From assembly GCA_038501625.1 (NCBI GenBank), contig JAZAYU010001105.1, forward strand, positions 1 to 64,000: a stretch of DNA of 64,000 bases, read 5' to 3'. The DNA comes from Corbicula japonica. Taxonomy: Eukaryota; Mollusca; Bivalvia; Venerida; Cyrenidae. This document shows, in pieces, positions 45,216 through 57,061 of this stretch. Position numbers and translations under genes: made by a program. Positions within the stretch are counted from its first letter, which is position 1, and every line of letters starts with the position of its first letter. The notes beneath the pieces are model-generated. The model searched no databases. It was not told the DNA's origin and saw nothing but the letters and a program-made list of their open reading frames with translations.

Positions 45216-45979
45216 CTTCTTAATTCTTAGCAGTTTTTGATTTTCAAATAATAATATCTCACACCTATCTTTATTTCATAAATGTTATTTGTTAAGAAGA
45301 TTTGCTTATTGTTGAAATGTTTCAGGCTTATGACTTTTGAATTATAAATCTTTTCTTTTTATATTTTTAATAAAGGTAACCATTGTATTGATAACATGAT
45401 AATTCTGTCAAAACATGAAATTTGTGAAATTAGGTTTATTAACCAATAGGGTCTCCTTAGTGACCGGCACATGCATATAATGAACACATAAACATTCTAA
45501 GATATACATGAACAATTACAAACTATGTGCATGCGGAATCTCGTGTGTGACAAATTCTAGTGACGAACTATTTTGTTAATTTTATAATAACTTGGACACT
45601 GTTACTTTCTAGACAAAAAGAAAATACAATTTATACAAGAAGAAACGTTTTATTGTTTATTTTCATACTTAACCTGTGACTAACATGCGATTGTGATGTG
45701 ACGAAGAATTTAGCTTCGACACAATGTATATGCGATCTTGTTTCTCAAATACTTAAATTGATTATGTCGTTTTACCAATATATGTTTAAATTAACATCTA
45801 TTTGTGTAAAGTGTTAGAATTCGAAATTAACAATCAAATGTCTGTATCCACAAAACCATGGTACAAGTACTAGTGTTGTACCATTCGCGGTAGCGGAAAG
45901 TGCTCTTATAGAATAAAGTAAATTTGTTATGCATGTATAACAATATAAACTCAGGCCACATAATACTTCAAGAAATTAA

Positions 45980-46669
45980 GGGCTCGCCACACTCCTCCCA
46001 ACCTTGTTCATCGATAAAAAGAAAATTATCAAAATCTCAAAACTGGCAAAATGCCGTTCAATGAAACTTTGCACAAATGAATGTTACTAATGTATCTTTA
46101 TTTTGTATACAGTAAGACACGTAAGAAAAGTAAAGAATAAAAGCTTAACCTAAAATTCCTTAAAATTCTATTTACATAAATTCACAAAAACTAAGCGATA
46201 CAAAACATAATTTTAAATTCCCACGTGATTGCAATAATACTGACAAGAAAATGTTGTGTTCTTTGTAAAAAACTTTCAACTACTAAAAGAGAAATCAGTG
46301 GTTGTCATCTGTTTACGCGACGAGGAAATTGAAGGTCAAACACACTTTTACTAATATCTCGAAAAGTCTACATATTTTTATCACGAGGACACAATAAATT
46401 GTTGTCAGTATCATATTACTTATGTTGGCATTTAAAATGATGTTTTGTGCTGTTTAGTTTTTGCGAATTTACGTAAATAGAAATTGAGGGAATTTTTAGA
46501 TCTCACTATTTTTCTTTACTGTTCTAACGTGTCTTACCATATGCAAAATAAAGACACATTAATAACATACATTTATGCAAAGTTTCATTGAACTGCATTT
46601 TGCCATTATTGAGATTTGGATATTTTTCTTTTTATCGATGAACAAAGTTGGGAGGAGTGTGGCGAGCCC
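45980..46669. mobile_element. 690-bp MITE with TTAA duplication
   Basis: Long inverted arms (about 250 bp each) begin GGGCTCGCCACACTCCTCCC and end in its complement. TTAA flanks both sides (45976-45979, 46670-46673). TTAA targeting points to the piggyBac or Kolobok group. It has no coding capacity and lies within the 11.4-kb element. Confidence 0.85.
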
Positions 46670-46737
46670 TTAAGTTGTTTGAAACTGTTTACTAATATTT
46701 AAAAAATTAGTTTGAAAACTTACATAAACCATAAGCT

Positions 46738-47130
46738 GTGGCCGCAGGAGCCGCAGCCGCGGCCCTAATATTTCGACAAGACGGTTGGCGCTTACGCAAT
46801 GCAATAAACAGTAAAATCGTGTCAAGATCGTTGTTTTATTCACATATAAATCTTTACCGGCTTAACTTATTCATGGTCATATGTCCACGTCCAGGAAACA
46901 GTGATGTTTCATCGCGTCACACTAAACCTAACATTTGTGGGGCGTTAAATACAACCTGGCAACATGTACTCGATAGTAAGATTAAAGATCTAAAATTTGT
47001 AAGGCGAGGCTATAACGTAGGTATAGTATTGGTACATGTATGTCAATCACGCTCAAGTATGGAAATATGGAAAGCCAGAGCTGTCTTATATTGTTGTTTT
47101 CGAATGTATTCAACCGCTTTGGTATTATAA
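46738..47130 (+). other. Open frame of 130 codons, probably not a gene
   Basis: It begins at GTG, not ATG, in a GC-rich patch (GCCGCAGGAGCCGCAGCCGC), and its last third lies in the arm of the hairpin at 47071-47860. No domain recognised. Confidence 0.15.
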
Positions 47131-47860
47131 CAGTTCATTTCTATAATATATAAAACCAAAACATGCATTTATTGAACCAATACTCATTATATTAATCCAC
47201 GCGTACAATATATTATACGGACTCGTCGATATATGAAACCAATATACCTTTATGTAGATTCAGCCTTGCTATGTTTGTATTGGAAACTGTATTGAATGAA
47301 ACCAGTATGTTCAAATATGAATTCACATTTTAATATATACAACCAACTGCCTTTGTATAGAACCAACTTGCGCATATATAAATATATTTTTGAATTGTAT
47401 TTAACGAATGTGTTAATATTTAAAACCGAATTAGACATACATAAATCCAACTGTCCTTATGGGGAACGAGAGTAGCATTATATTATATCATTTTCACGAT
47501 ATATGAAAGTAAACTGTTCATATATAAAACCGAATAAGAAATATATATATTCGCTTCGTCCTTGTATGAAATCGAGTAATACTTATATTATTTCGATTCA
47601 TCATTCGTTGAACCAACCATTCAAATGTTTCATTCAATACAGTTTCCAATACAAACAAAGCAAGACTGAATCTATATATAGAGGTATATTGGTTTCATAT
47701 ATCGACGAGTCCGTATAATATATTGTACGTGTGAATTAATATAATGAGTTTTGGTTCAATAAATACATGTTTTGGTTTTATATATTATAGAAATGAACTG
47801 ATATAATACCAAAGCAGTTGAATAAATTCGAAAACAACAATATAAGACAGCTCTGGCTTT
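47071..47860. repeat. Large foldback: two ~232-bp inverted arms around a 325-bp loop
   Basis: 47071-47302 (AAAGCCAGAGCTGTCTTATA...) is repeated in reverse at 47628-47860 with few mismatches. The loop contains degenerate units of TATATGAAACCAA type, of which the arms are longer relatives. No target duplication is evident. Confidence 0.85.
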
Positions 47861-47944
47861 ACTCAAGTATTGGGAAATAGCATTTTCGTTTTGTTAGCCG
47901 TTCTGTTATTGGCTAGAAAATTTACATGCAATGGGTAAAAAATA

Positions 47945-48190
47945 ATATAGGTGCACCTACAATTTTTATAGGCGCACCTTTAATTTTTATTGGTGCACCT
48001 ATATTTATAGGTGCACCTATACCTTGAAATGGAGGTGTACCTATATTTATAGGTGCACCAATACCTTAAAATGGAGGTGCACCTATATTTATAGGTGCAC
48101 TTATACTTTGAAATGGAGGTGCACCTATAAATTATAGGTGCACCTATAAAAAGTATAGGTGCACCTATAAAAATTGTAGGTGCACCTATA
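47945..48190 (-). repeat. Right palindrome array (AGGTGCACCT)
   Basis: Mirror image of 36890-37150, about 15 copies of the 10-bp palindrome with the same spacer types (ACCTTGAAATGG, ATATTTAT). Confidence 0.95.
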
Positions 48191-48223
48191 TTTGAAATCT
48201 TTTGACCCAAATGGTATACCATA

Positions 48224-48440
48224 ATTTACACAATAAAACAGTACGGTTTTGGTTCATCCTAAACGACTGTGTGCATATGGCGATGACCATGGAATCTTCT
48301 ATGTGGTATTTTTTCAAAATAATAACATTCAATGCTCAGCAGCGTATGGTCCACAGAAAAAGAATGAGTTTGCACAAACGAGGAACAGAATAGAATTCAG
48401 ACAGAGAATCTGAAAATATCAAAAGAAAAATTTTAAAGCA
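48224..48440 (+). mobile_element. R1 fragment, right part
   Basis: Continues the R1 unit begun at 36790: AATAAAACAGTACGG, CATATGGCGATGACCATGG, and the AACGAGGAACAGAATAGAA region. Confidence 0.8.
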
Positions 48441-48599
48441 GAAAGTGTTTCCTTGGTAGGCCGGTATCTATGAACATGAATTTGAATTGTGCAAACAAGT
48501 ATTTTCTGAAAGCCAGTTATGCAGTTTTTAGCACTCTTCTGAGTGTGGCCTAAGGATACGGATATTTTTTAAATGTTACCCTAAAATTAAAATTTATGG

Positions 48600-50060
48600 A
48601 TTTTTAACCATTTTCATCTGGGGACCATAGGCCACCGATCACGGAATGGTGTAAATCTGAAATAAAAGTTACATGGCTAGCCGGTATTATCAGTAATATG
48701 CTTTTCCATTTATGTCCATGAACATACTCAATTAAACCGAGCCTGCGATATTTTCATATTTGTCGTGTTCGGTGGTTTTTCAAAGTTTCCTGTTTATCTG
48801 TTTCAATATCACAGTAGCTTTGCTTGTATCGCGTGACGGCTTTAAAAAGTCTCACCGTACATCCAATCAGTGGTGTTATCAGTTTCCAACTTTGATAGTC
48901 GTTGAGCAGGATATTTATGAAGGTACATCCATATTAAGTTTGTTTAGATTTTTATTTAGATTAATATTTAGGTTTTATGATTGGTGGCTTCAATATCCCA
49001 GTCAGTATTGATTTTTAATACCGTTTAATCACTCCTAGGATTTATAGTTACTAGTTTTTAATGTTTGCATTTAGCGTTCTCTGTCATATGCAGAATTGAT
49101 ATTCTCAGATCCTATGTCAAAATTCTATTCTCTTTTGTTCCGCCCAAGTTATTCTCGTTTTGGGAAAACCCATTCTTTCATCAGGGAACCATCCTCACTG
49201 ATCATGGAATGGTGTTAATCTGAAAATGCCGCATTGAAGGTTCCATGTTTACCGCCGTATTCAAACGATCGTTTAGTATGGATCAAATGTACTCTCTACT
49301 GGTGTAAATATTGAGTTGCGCTCAACCCGGGGCTAGGCACCATTTCTTCCCATAAGCAGGTTTAATCTAAGTCTTAAATCTCTTCATTTTTCTCGTGTTC
49401 GGTGGCTTTCAAGGTTCAATTTACTTCTATTTCAATAACAGTTGCGATGCTTGTGCTTTGTGGCGACTGTAAAAAGACGCCCCTACATTTAATCAGTGCT
49501 GTTAACAGTTACAAACTTGATCGTCGTTGAGCATAATTATGTTTACAGTACATATAAATTTAATTTTGTTTTAATAGTTGGGCCAGTTTAAAGATAAGTG
49601 GTTTCAATATCCAAGAAAGTTTAGATTTGGATAAAGTTCAAACACCCTTAGTATAAACTTCCGGGTTTGAATTTTCGCTTTTGGCGCCATCAGTAAAATG
49701 CAGGATTTATGTTTTCATATCCCTTGTCAAAACTGTATTCTATTCTGTTTCGCCTATTGTTTTATCTTTATTTGCAAACATATCCTTTTATCTGGGAACC
49801 AGTTACACTGTAAATGCCGCATTAAGGATTACATGTTCACCGCAATTTGTATACCTGGGGGCAAGCGGCATAGGCAGTAAAAGCATTTTCATTACTGCCC
49901 ATGAACAGGCTCAATCAAACCAAGCCTGGAATATTTTCATTTTTGTTAAGTATTGGCATTCAAAGTTCCCTTTTCATCTATTTCAAAAGATATTGCCTCT
50001 AACTGGGGAGAAAACCCGCAACGACACGGCAACGTCATGGCAGCGCAATTCCGACAAGGC
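48600..50060 (-). repeat. R1 in tandem, about 2.4 units
   Basis: The marker CTGGGGACC/AGGGAACC plus CGGAATGGTGT recurs near 48619, 49187 and 49793, and GTGTTCGGTGG recurs near 48765 and 49398: a period of roughly 570-630 bp in reverse orientation. The units are well diverged. The plus-strand frame 49681-50070 is R1 sequence. Confidence 0.75.
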
Positions 50061-50563
50061 AACCGACTGAACTAGCCGCCCAAAAAGGTTGATCGTATAA
50101 CCCTGATACACGTTATCATTACTGCATAACATCAGTAACGGATAATTTTACTGAAAACAGAACTGACTATATGTACGGGGAAACTCTTTACGGCAGCCAA
50201 ACTGCACATATAGCGCTACTATGAATTTCAAATGATATTTAATTACGACATAAAGCTTAACTAAACTAAACCTAATAAGAATGGGATAATGAACAGGAAG
50301 ATAGAAATACGTTGTTGATACATCATTGGCATATATCTTGCTATCTGTATGTATCGAAGAGTAACATTTGTAAAATATCTGATCATCCGCTAACTATGAT
50401 GGACAAAGTTTTGTCGTCAACTATGATTTACTCTACGAATGTCTTTGAACCTTGGTTATTGTTCTCATTTGTTCTCTTCCAGTGTGTACTCTGACTAAAA
50501 ACATACTGCCTAACATAATTAATTCCAAATTTCGAGTATTAGGTATAATATTATTATACTTAC
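50061..50563. other. No further exon seen downstream of the Ig exon
   Basis: On the minus strand this would be the intron after the Ig-like exon. No transmembrane or tail exon was recognised between here and the R1 array. Confidence 0.4.
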
Positions 50564-50872
50564 CTATCAGTTTCAATGATTTGTACCGAGATGTACTGGT
50601 TTGATCCCATGTACGCAGTATCGTTCGGTAAATAAGATCGCCGTCGCTGTGTGATGTGTTAGTGACCGTGAGATAGTATCTCCCTCCTTCTGTGTACTGG
50701 ACAAACTTGTCTGTAGACGGTAAGCTTTTCCACTGTCCAATATCCGACTTCGTTCTTTGCCACTCGGCGATAAACATGGATGACTGATTGTTTGGAGTAA
50801 AGGTAAAGGTTACGTTTCTTCCTAAAATTGTTGGGTTCTGCACCTCCAGCTGTCCACATAAATTTTCTTGAG
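50564..50872 (-). CDS. Immunoglobulin-like domain exon
   Basis: A 309-nt, phase 1-1 exon between TTTCAACAG and G|GTAAGT, the usual form of an Ig-domain exon. It reads QENLCGQLEVQNPTILGRNV, then TFTFTPNNQSSMFIAEWQR (strand B without cysteine; strand C tryptophan), GGRYYLTVTNTSHSDGDLIY and ends KSLKLIG. The ILGxNVTFTF...W...YxLTVxNxxxxD pattern fits an Ig fold that lacks the canonical cysteine pair, as is common in bivalve Ig-like receptors. No stop or shift. The companion exon 51048-51108 is upstream. No downstream exon found. Confidence 0.7.
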
Positions 50873-51047
50873 CTGTTGAAACATAAAATTTTCAGGATTT
50901 ATAACTTTTGTGAACAAAGTTTTATCTAATAAAATACACACAAAACAGTTTGACATTATTGATTTTCTGTAGTTACTGCAGATGACTTTTATATAAGATG
51001 CGTAATATTTAAATATAACAAAAGTTTGAACATTTTAAAATATTTAC

Positions 51048-51108
51048 CAGAACATCTTTTACCAAACGACAAAAGCAACAACGTGTTAAGAAAAACGAAT
51101 AAAATCAC
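51048..51108 (-). CDS. Signal-peptide-like exon, no ATG
   Basis: Reads VILFVFLNTLLLLSFGKRCS and leaves one G that joins the Ig exon as A-QENLCG. Hydrophobic core and small-residue end suit a signal peptide. In frame, a stop lies a few codons upstream and no ATG intervenes; the codon at 51106-51108 is GTG. Either the start has been lost or an upstream exon provides it. Boundaries upstream of the GTG are uncertain. Confidence 0.5.
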
Positions 51109-51745
51109 TTTATTATCAATTTTAACTTAAATTGGCGTTCAATTCTAATAAACCTAATTGATAAAGACGGACATCCTTGAAACCAGTCATTTCCCGAATG
51201 TAGTTCAAATTCAGCTGCAAGTCGGAAATATTTATACAACTGCAAGTATAGATTCATTTTAAAATTTTCTAAGCGTCCGAAAAAGCTCTTGGTGAGAAGT
51301 TAATTTAGAATTCTTTATAACACATAGCGCATAGGAATATATAAAATTATTTTTGCTAAACATAATATATTCTTACATCTAAGTTTGAATGCAAGACTAT
51401 TTAATTAAAGAAATACTTCTATGAAAAAGTAAACAAAAAGAGTAGAAGTCACAATTGTCAAACTTATGCTGAAGATCAGGTACTATTCGCAAAGTCCTCA
51501 GAAACAATACAGTTACTTGATGACATTACAAAACTAGTGTTACATTGGGATCTTAAGATCAGTACGTCTTAAACTAAAACCATGATATTCGAGCTGAAGC
51601 TCTCGGATCAATATTACTCCTCCTCCAATTGAATAGAGACAATCGTTTCCTGACACTTATACTTTAAATTGAATTTACTTAATTCAAATTGTGTAACAAT
51701 AGTATTTATCGGTAAGTACTTCCTCGGTTGAAGCAAGTACTTATA

Positions 51746-54700
51746 TACGAAAGACTACGAAAGACCGGTGGTGACATTTCAACATCACTATTTCACGATT
51801 TCAAAACGAGGAAGAATCGTGAAATTGTGAAATCATGAAATCGTAAAATCGTGAAATTCTGAGGAGAAATCGCGAACTCACGAATTAATGAAATCGTGAA
51901 ATCGAGATATTACGAAATTTTGAAGTGAAATTGTGAAATCATGAATCGTGAAGTTGTGAAGTTTTGGAGAGAAATCGTGAAATTATGAAATCATGAAATT
52001 GTGAAATTTTCGAAAAATTGTGAAATCATGAAATCGTGAAATTCTGAAGAGAAATCGCGAAATCACGAATTAATGAAATCGTGAAATCGAGAAATTACGA
52101 AGTTTTGAAGTGAAATTGTGAAATCATGAATCGTGAAGTTGTAAAGTTTTGGAGAGAAATCGTGAAATCGTGAAATTATGAAATCGTGAAATTGTGAAAT
52201 TTTCGAAAAAAATCGTGAAATCAGAAAATCGTGAAATCGTGAAATTGTAAAGTTTTCGAAAGAAATCGTGAAATCATGAAATCGTGAAATTGTTAAGTTT
52301 TCTAAAGAAATCGTGAAATCATGAAATCGTGAAATCATGAAATCGTGAAATCACGAAATCGTGAAATTTTGAAGTTTTCGAAAGAAATCGTGAAATCATG
52401 AAAACGTGAAATCATGAAATCGTGAAATTGTGAAGTTTTCGAAAGAATTCGTGAAATCATGAAATCGTGAAATCATGAAATCGTGAAATCATGAAATCGT
52501 GAAATTTCGAAAGAATTCGTGAAGTCATGAAATCGTGAAATCATGAAATCGTGAAATTGTGAAGTTTTCGCAAGAAATCGTGAAATCATGAAATCGTGAA
52601 ATTATGAAATCGTGAAATCATGAAATCGTGAAATTGTGAAGTTTTCGAAAGAATTTGTGAAATCATGAAATCGTGAAATCTTGAAATCATGAAATCGTGA
52701 AATAGTGAAGTTTTCGCAAGAAATCGTGAAATCATGAAATCGTGAAATCATGAAAACGTGAAATTGTGAAGTTTTCGAAAGAAATCGTGAAATCATGAAA
52801 TCGAGAAAATGTTATTTTACGATTTCGTAATTTCACGATTTCTCTCCAAAACTTCACGATTTCACGATTTTGTGATTTCACAATTTCGTGATTTCACGAT
52901 TTCTTTCGAAAACCTAACAATTTCACGATTTCACGATTTCTCTACAAAACTTCACTATTTCACGACTTCATGATTTCGTGATTTCACGATTTCTTTCAAA
53001 ATCTTCACAATATCACGATTTCATAATTTCACGATATCGTGATTTCACGATTTCTCTACAAAACTTCACGATTTCACGATTTCGTGATTTCACAATTTCC
53101 TGATTTCACGATGTTTTCAAAATCTTCACTATTTCCCAAAATCATGATTTCACGATTTCATGATTTCACGATTTCGTGATTTCACGATTTCTCTCCAAAA
53201 TTCACTTTTTCACGATTTCATCATTTCACGATTTCATTATTTCACGATTTCACGATTTCGTGATTTCACGATTTCTCTCCAAAACTTCACGATTTCCTGA
53301 TTTCTCGATTTCTCTCCAAACCTTCACGATTTCATGATTTCAACTATTCGTGATTTCACGATTTCTTTCAAAAAACTTATTTCACGATTTCATAATTTCA
53401 CGATTTCATGACTTTACCATTTCATTATTTTACGATTTCACTTCAAAACTTCATAATTTCACGATTTCACGATTTCACGATTTCGTGATTTCACAAATTC
53501 GTGATTTCACGCTTTCTTATAAAAACGTCACAATTTCACGATTTCCCGATTTCATGATTTCGCGGTTTCACTTCAAAAGTTCAGAATTTCACGATTTCAC
53601 AATTTCACGATTTCATGATTTCACGAATTTCATCGGTTTGAACTTCCTGTATTCACGTTTTGAAATCGTGTAATGTCACTATTTCACAACTTCACTATTT
53701 CACGATTTCAAAACGAGGAGTGATCGTGAAATTGTGAAATCATGAAATCGTGAAATCTTGAAATTCTGAAGAGAAATCGCGAACTCGCGAATTAATGAAA
53801 TCGTGAAATCGAGATATCACGAAATTTTGAAGTGAAATTGTGAAATCATGAATCGTGAAGTTGTGAAGTTTTGAAGAGAAATCGTGAAATTATGAAATCA
53901 TGAAATTGTGAAATTTTCGAAAAATTGTGAAATCATGAAATCGTGAAATTCTGAAGAGAAATCGCGAAATCACGAATTAATGAAATCGTGAAATCGAGAA
54001 AATACGAAGTTTTGAAGTGAAATTGTGAAAAGATGAATCGTGCAGTTATAAAGTTTTGGAGAGAAATCGTGAAATCGTGATATTATGAAATCGTGAAATT
54101 GTGAAATTTTCGAAAAAAATCGTGAAATCAGGAAATCGTGAAATTGTGAAGTTTTCGAAAGAAATCGTGAAATCATGAAATCGTGAAATCGTGAAATTGT
54201 TAACTTTTCGAAAGAAATCGTGAAATCATGCAATCGTGAAATCATGAAATCGTGAAATCACGAAATCGTGAAATTGTGAAGTTTTCGAAAGAAATCGTGA
54301 AATCGTGAAATCATGAAATCGTGAAATCATGAAATCGTGAAATTGTGAAGTTTTCGAAAGAATTCATGAAATCATGAAATCGTGAAATCATGAAATCGTG
54401 AAATTTCGAAAGAATTCGTGAAATCATGAAATCGTGAAATCGTGAAATCGTGAAATCATGAAATCGTGAAATTGTGAAGTTTTCGCAAGAAATCGTGAAA
54501 TCATGAAATCGTGAAATCATTCAAACGTGAAATTGCGAAGTTTTCGAAAGAAATCGTGAAATCATGAAATCGTGAAATCACGAAATCTTGAAGTTTTCGA
54601 AAGAAATCGTGAAATCATGAAATCGTGAAATTGTGAAGTTTTCGAAAGAATTCGTGAAATCATGAAATCGTGAAATTGTGAAGTTTTCGGAAGAATTCGT

Positions 54701-55708
54701 GAAATCATGAAATCGTGAAATCGTGAAATCATGAAATCGTGAAATAGTGAAGTTTTCGCAAGAACTCGTGAAATCATGAAATCGTGAAATCATGAAAACG
54801 TGAAATTGTGAAGTTTTCGAAAGAAATCGTGAAATCATGAAATCGTGAAAATGTTATTTCACGATTTCGTGATTTCACGATTTCTCTGCAAAACTTCACG
54901 TTTTCACGATTTCGTGATTTCACAATTTCGTAATTTTACGATTTCTTTCGATAACCTAACAATTTCACGATTTCACGATTTCTCTACAAAACTTCACTAT
55001 TTCACGATTTCATGATTTCGTGATTTCACGATTTCTTTCAAAATCTTCACAATTTCACGATTTCGTGATTTCACTATTTCTCTACAAAACTTCACGATTT
55101 CGTGATTTCACAATTTCCTGATTTCACGATTTTTTTCAAAATCTTCACTATTTCCCAATTTCATGATTAAACGATTTCATGATTTCACGATTTCGTGATT
55201 TCACGATTTCTCTCCAAAATTCTCTATTTCACGATTTCATCATTTCACGATTTCATCATTTCACGATTTCACGATTTCTCTCTAAAACTTCACGATTTCC
55301 TGATTTCTCGATTTCTCTCCAAAACTTCACGATTTCAGGATTTCATGATTTCAAATATTCGGGATTTCTCGATTTCTTTCAAAAACTTATTTCACGATTT
55401 CATAATTTCACGATTTCATGACTTTACGATTTCATTATTTTACGATTTCACTTCAAAACTTCATTATTTCACGATTTCACGATTTCGTGATTTCACAAAT
55501 TCGTGATTTCACGCTTTCTCATAAAAACTTCACAATTTCACGATTTCACGATTTCATGAATTCACGTTTTCACTTCAAAAGTTCAGAATTTCACGATTTC
55601 AAAATTTCACGATTTCATGATTTCACGAATTTCATCGGTTTGAACTTCCTGTATTCACGTTTAGAAATCGTGAAATCGTGAAGTTGAAATGTCACCACCG
55701 GTCTTTCG
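51746..55708. mobile_element. 4-kb element made of inverted, duplicated ATTTCACG arrays
   Basis: The 26-bp inverted ends (CGAAAGACCGGTGGTGACAT... at 51758 and its complement ending 55708) flank the array, with TACTTATA on both sides (51738-51745, 55709-55716) as a probable 8-bp duplication; the left end has 12 extra bases. The content is four arms of short-unit repeat: GTGAAATC orientation (about 51826-52806), reverse (52811-53690), then again forward (53716-54850) and reverse (54856-55680). The second pair is a ~1.93-kb duplicate of the first (shared CATCGGTTTGAACTTCCTG near 53630 and 55635). All 64-118-codon frames here, rich in Ile-Ser-Arg-Phe-His-Asp-Phe, come from the repeat. Confidence 0.8.
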
Positions 55709-55716
55709 TACTTATA

Positions 55717-56167
55717 ATACATAGACTGTGGAAAACGTATTTTACTTCCTGATAGTATCACCGCCGACATCTTAGGCTACTTACTTTCCACAAGCACTGA
55801 AAAAATGTTACTTTACATTATTAAAATCACATTTAATGTGTTGCGATACGCCAGTGCCTTTGATTTAAACTTTAGGGCACTCTAGGGTTGTTTTCAGGGG
55901 CCATATTCTGTACATCACACTTCACGGTGTGTACATTTCACTCCATTCCCTGTAGTCTCAACTTGTACTCTGACTAAACTCTCATTTAGGGACAATCCAG
56001 CTGAGTTGCGAATGGCAATAATTCTGACGTCTTCCTTCATTCATGTAAACCATTTTCAATAGAAAGATTTTCTAGAGAAATGTTGCTTGCTTTTCTGAAG
56101 TATTTGCATTATTAAGATAGCGTTCCTTAGTAGGTCTATGTGTTTGGTTGACGTACGGTGTGCAACC
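55717..56167. other. No gene recognised
   Basis: Unique-looking sequence between the folded array and the 40-bp minisatellite; no coding signal seen. Confidence 0.4.
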
Positions 56168-56808
56168 TCTAGCCAATCCGGACCGGAGACTACCGCTCAC
56201 GGCGACATCTAGTCAATCCGGATCGGAGACTACCGCTCATGGCGACATCTAGCCAATCCGGACCGGATACTACCGCTCACGGCGACATCTAGTCAGTCCG
56301 GACGGAGACAACGTTCACGGCGACATCTAGTCAATCCGGACCGGAGACTACCGCTCACGGCGACATCTAGTAAATCCGGACGGGTTACTAACGCTCACGG
56401 CGACATCTAGTCAATCCGGAACAGAAACTATCGCTCACGGCGACATCTAGTCAATCCAGACCGGAGACTACCGCTCACGGCGACATCTAGTAAATCCGGA
56501 CTGGAGACTACCGCTCACGGCGACATCTAGTCACTTCGGACCGGATACTACCGCTCACGACGACATCTAGTCAATCCGGACCGGAGACTACCGCTCACGG
56601 CGACATCAAGTCAATCCGGACCGAAGACTACCGCTCACCGCGACATCTAGTCAATCCGGACCAGATACTACCGCTCACGACGACATCTAGTCAATCCGGA
56701 CCGGAGACTACCGCTCACGGCGACATTTAGTCAATCCGAACGGATACTACCGCTCACGACGACATCTAGTCAATGCGGACCGGATACTACCGCTCACGGC
56801 GACAATTT
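56168..56808 (+). repeat. 40-bp minisatellite, 16 copies
   Basis: Unit: CTAGTCAATCCGGACCGGAG then ACTACCGCTCACGGCGACAT. Sixteen copies, two of them a base or two shorter, with a few substitutions each. GC-rich against an AT-rich background. 40 is not a multiple of three, so it is not a coding repeat. Confidence 0.95.
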
Positions 56809-57061
56809 GTAAATAAGTGTAAATATTGAAAGCAGTAGGTGCCAATGAGAAGTCAATCGGGAAAAGGGGGCGAGAGTTAACACCCATATAACTATGATGA
56901 TTTTAAAGTACACTAACAAAGAATAATAGAAAATTCATGAAAAAGACTTAAAACGTTTTCGAGTCCTGGCCTAACAGTAAAAGTAAATAAGAAAGAAATG
57001 AGTTTGCTTTGAACAGGGATTGAAGAGTTTATGAAGGTTAATGGAGAAATCTGGTATACAA
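56809..57061. other. No gene recognised
   Basis: Short spacer before the retroelement 3' end. The minus-strand 118-codon frame 56913-57269 is antisense to retroelement sequence. Confidence 0.4.

Larger units (their letters stand above)
36856..48223. mobile_element. 11.4-kb element with AGGTGCACCT palindrome-array ends
   Basis: The outermost 25 bases are exact inverted repeats (TATGGTATACCATTTGGGTC...). ATTTAC flanks both sides (36850-36855 and 48224-48229), and the interrupted R1 sequence is restored on removal, so both ends and the 6-bp duplication are secure. Behind each end lies an array of AGGTGCACCT palindromes. A 6-bp duplication occurs in Polintons and IS3EU/Dada-type elements, but Polintons normally begin AG and I see no polymerase, integrase or capsid gene. 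The cargo includes a decayed coding stretch (39396-39850), other transposons and repeats. I cannot assign a superfamily. Confidence 0.9.

Noticed and set aside
46738..47130. 130-codon frame as a protein gene
   Set aside because: Starts at GTG, has an alanine run from a GC-rich patch, and enters a hairpin arm; no domain.
37490..47940. Polinton/Maverick identity for the 11.4-kb element
   Set aside because: The 6-bp duplication fits, but the ends do not begin AG and no polymerase B, integrase, protease or ATPase reading was found.
51746..55708. Many 60-118-codon open frames rich in Ile-Ser-Arg-Phe-His-Asp-Phe
   Set aside because: They are read out of the short-unit array in several frames and both strands, with no start context or splice signals; repetition alone explains them.
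56168..56808. CRISPR-like regular array
   Set aside because: The 40-bp units are contiguous with no unique spacers and the genome is eukaryotic; it is a minisatellite.
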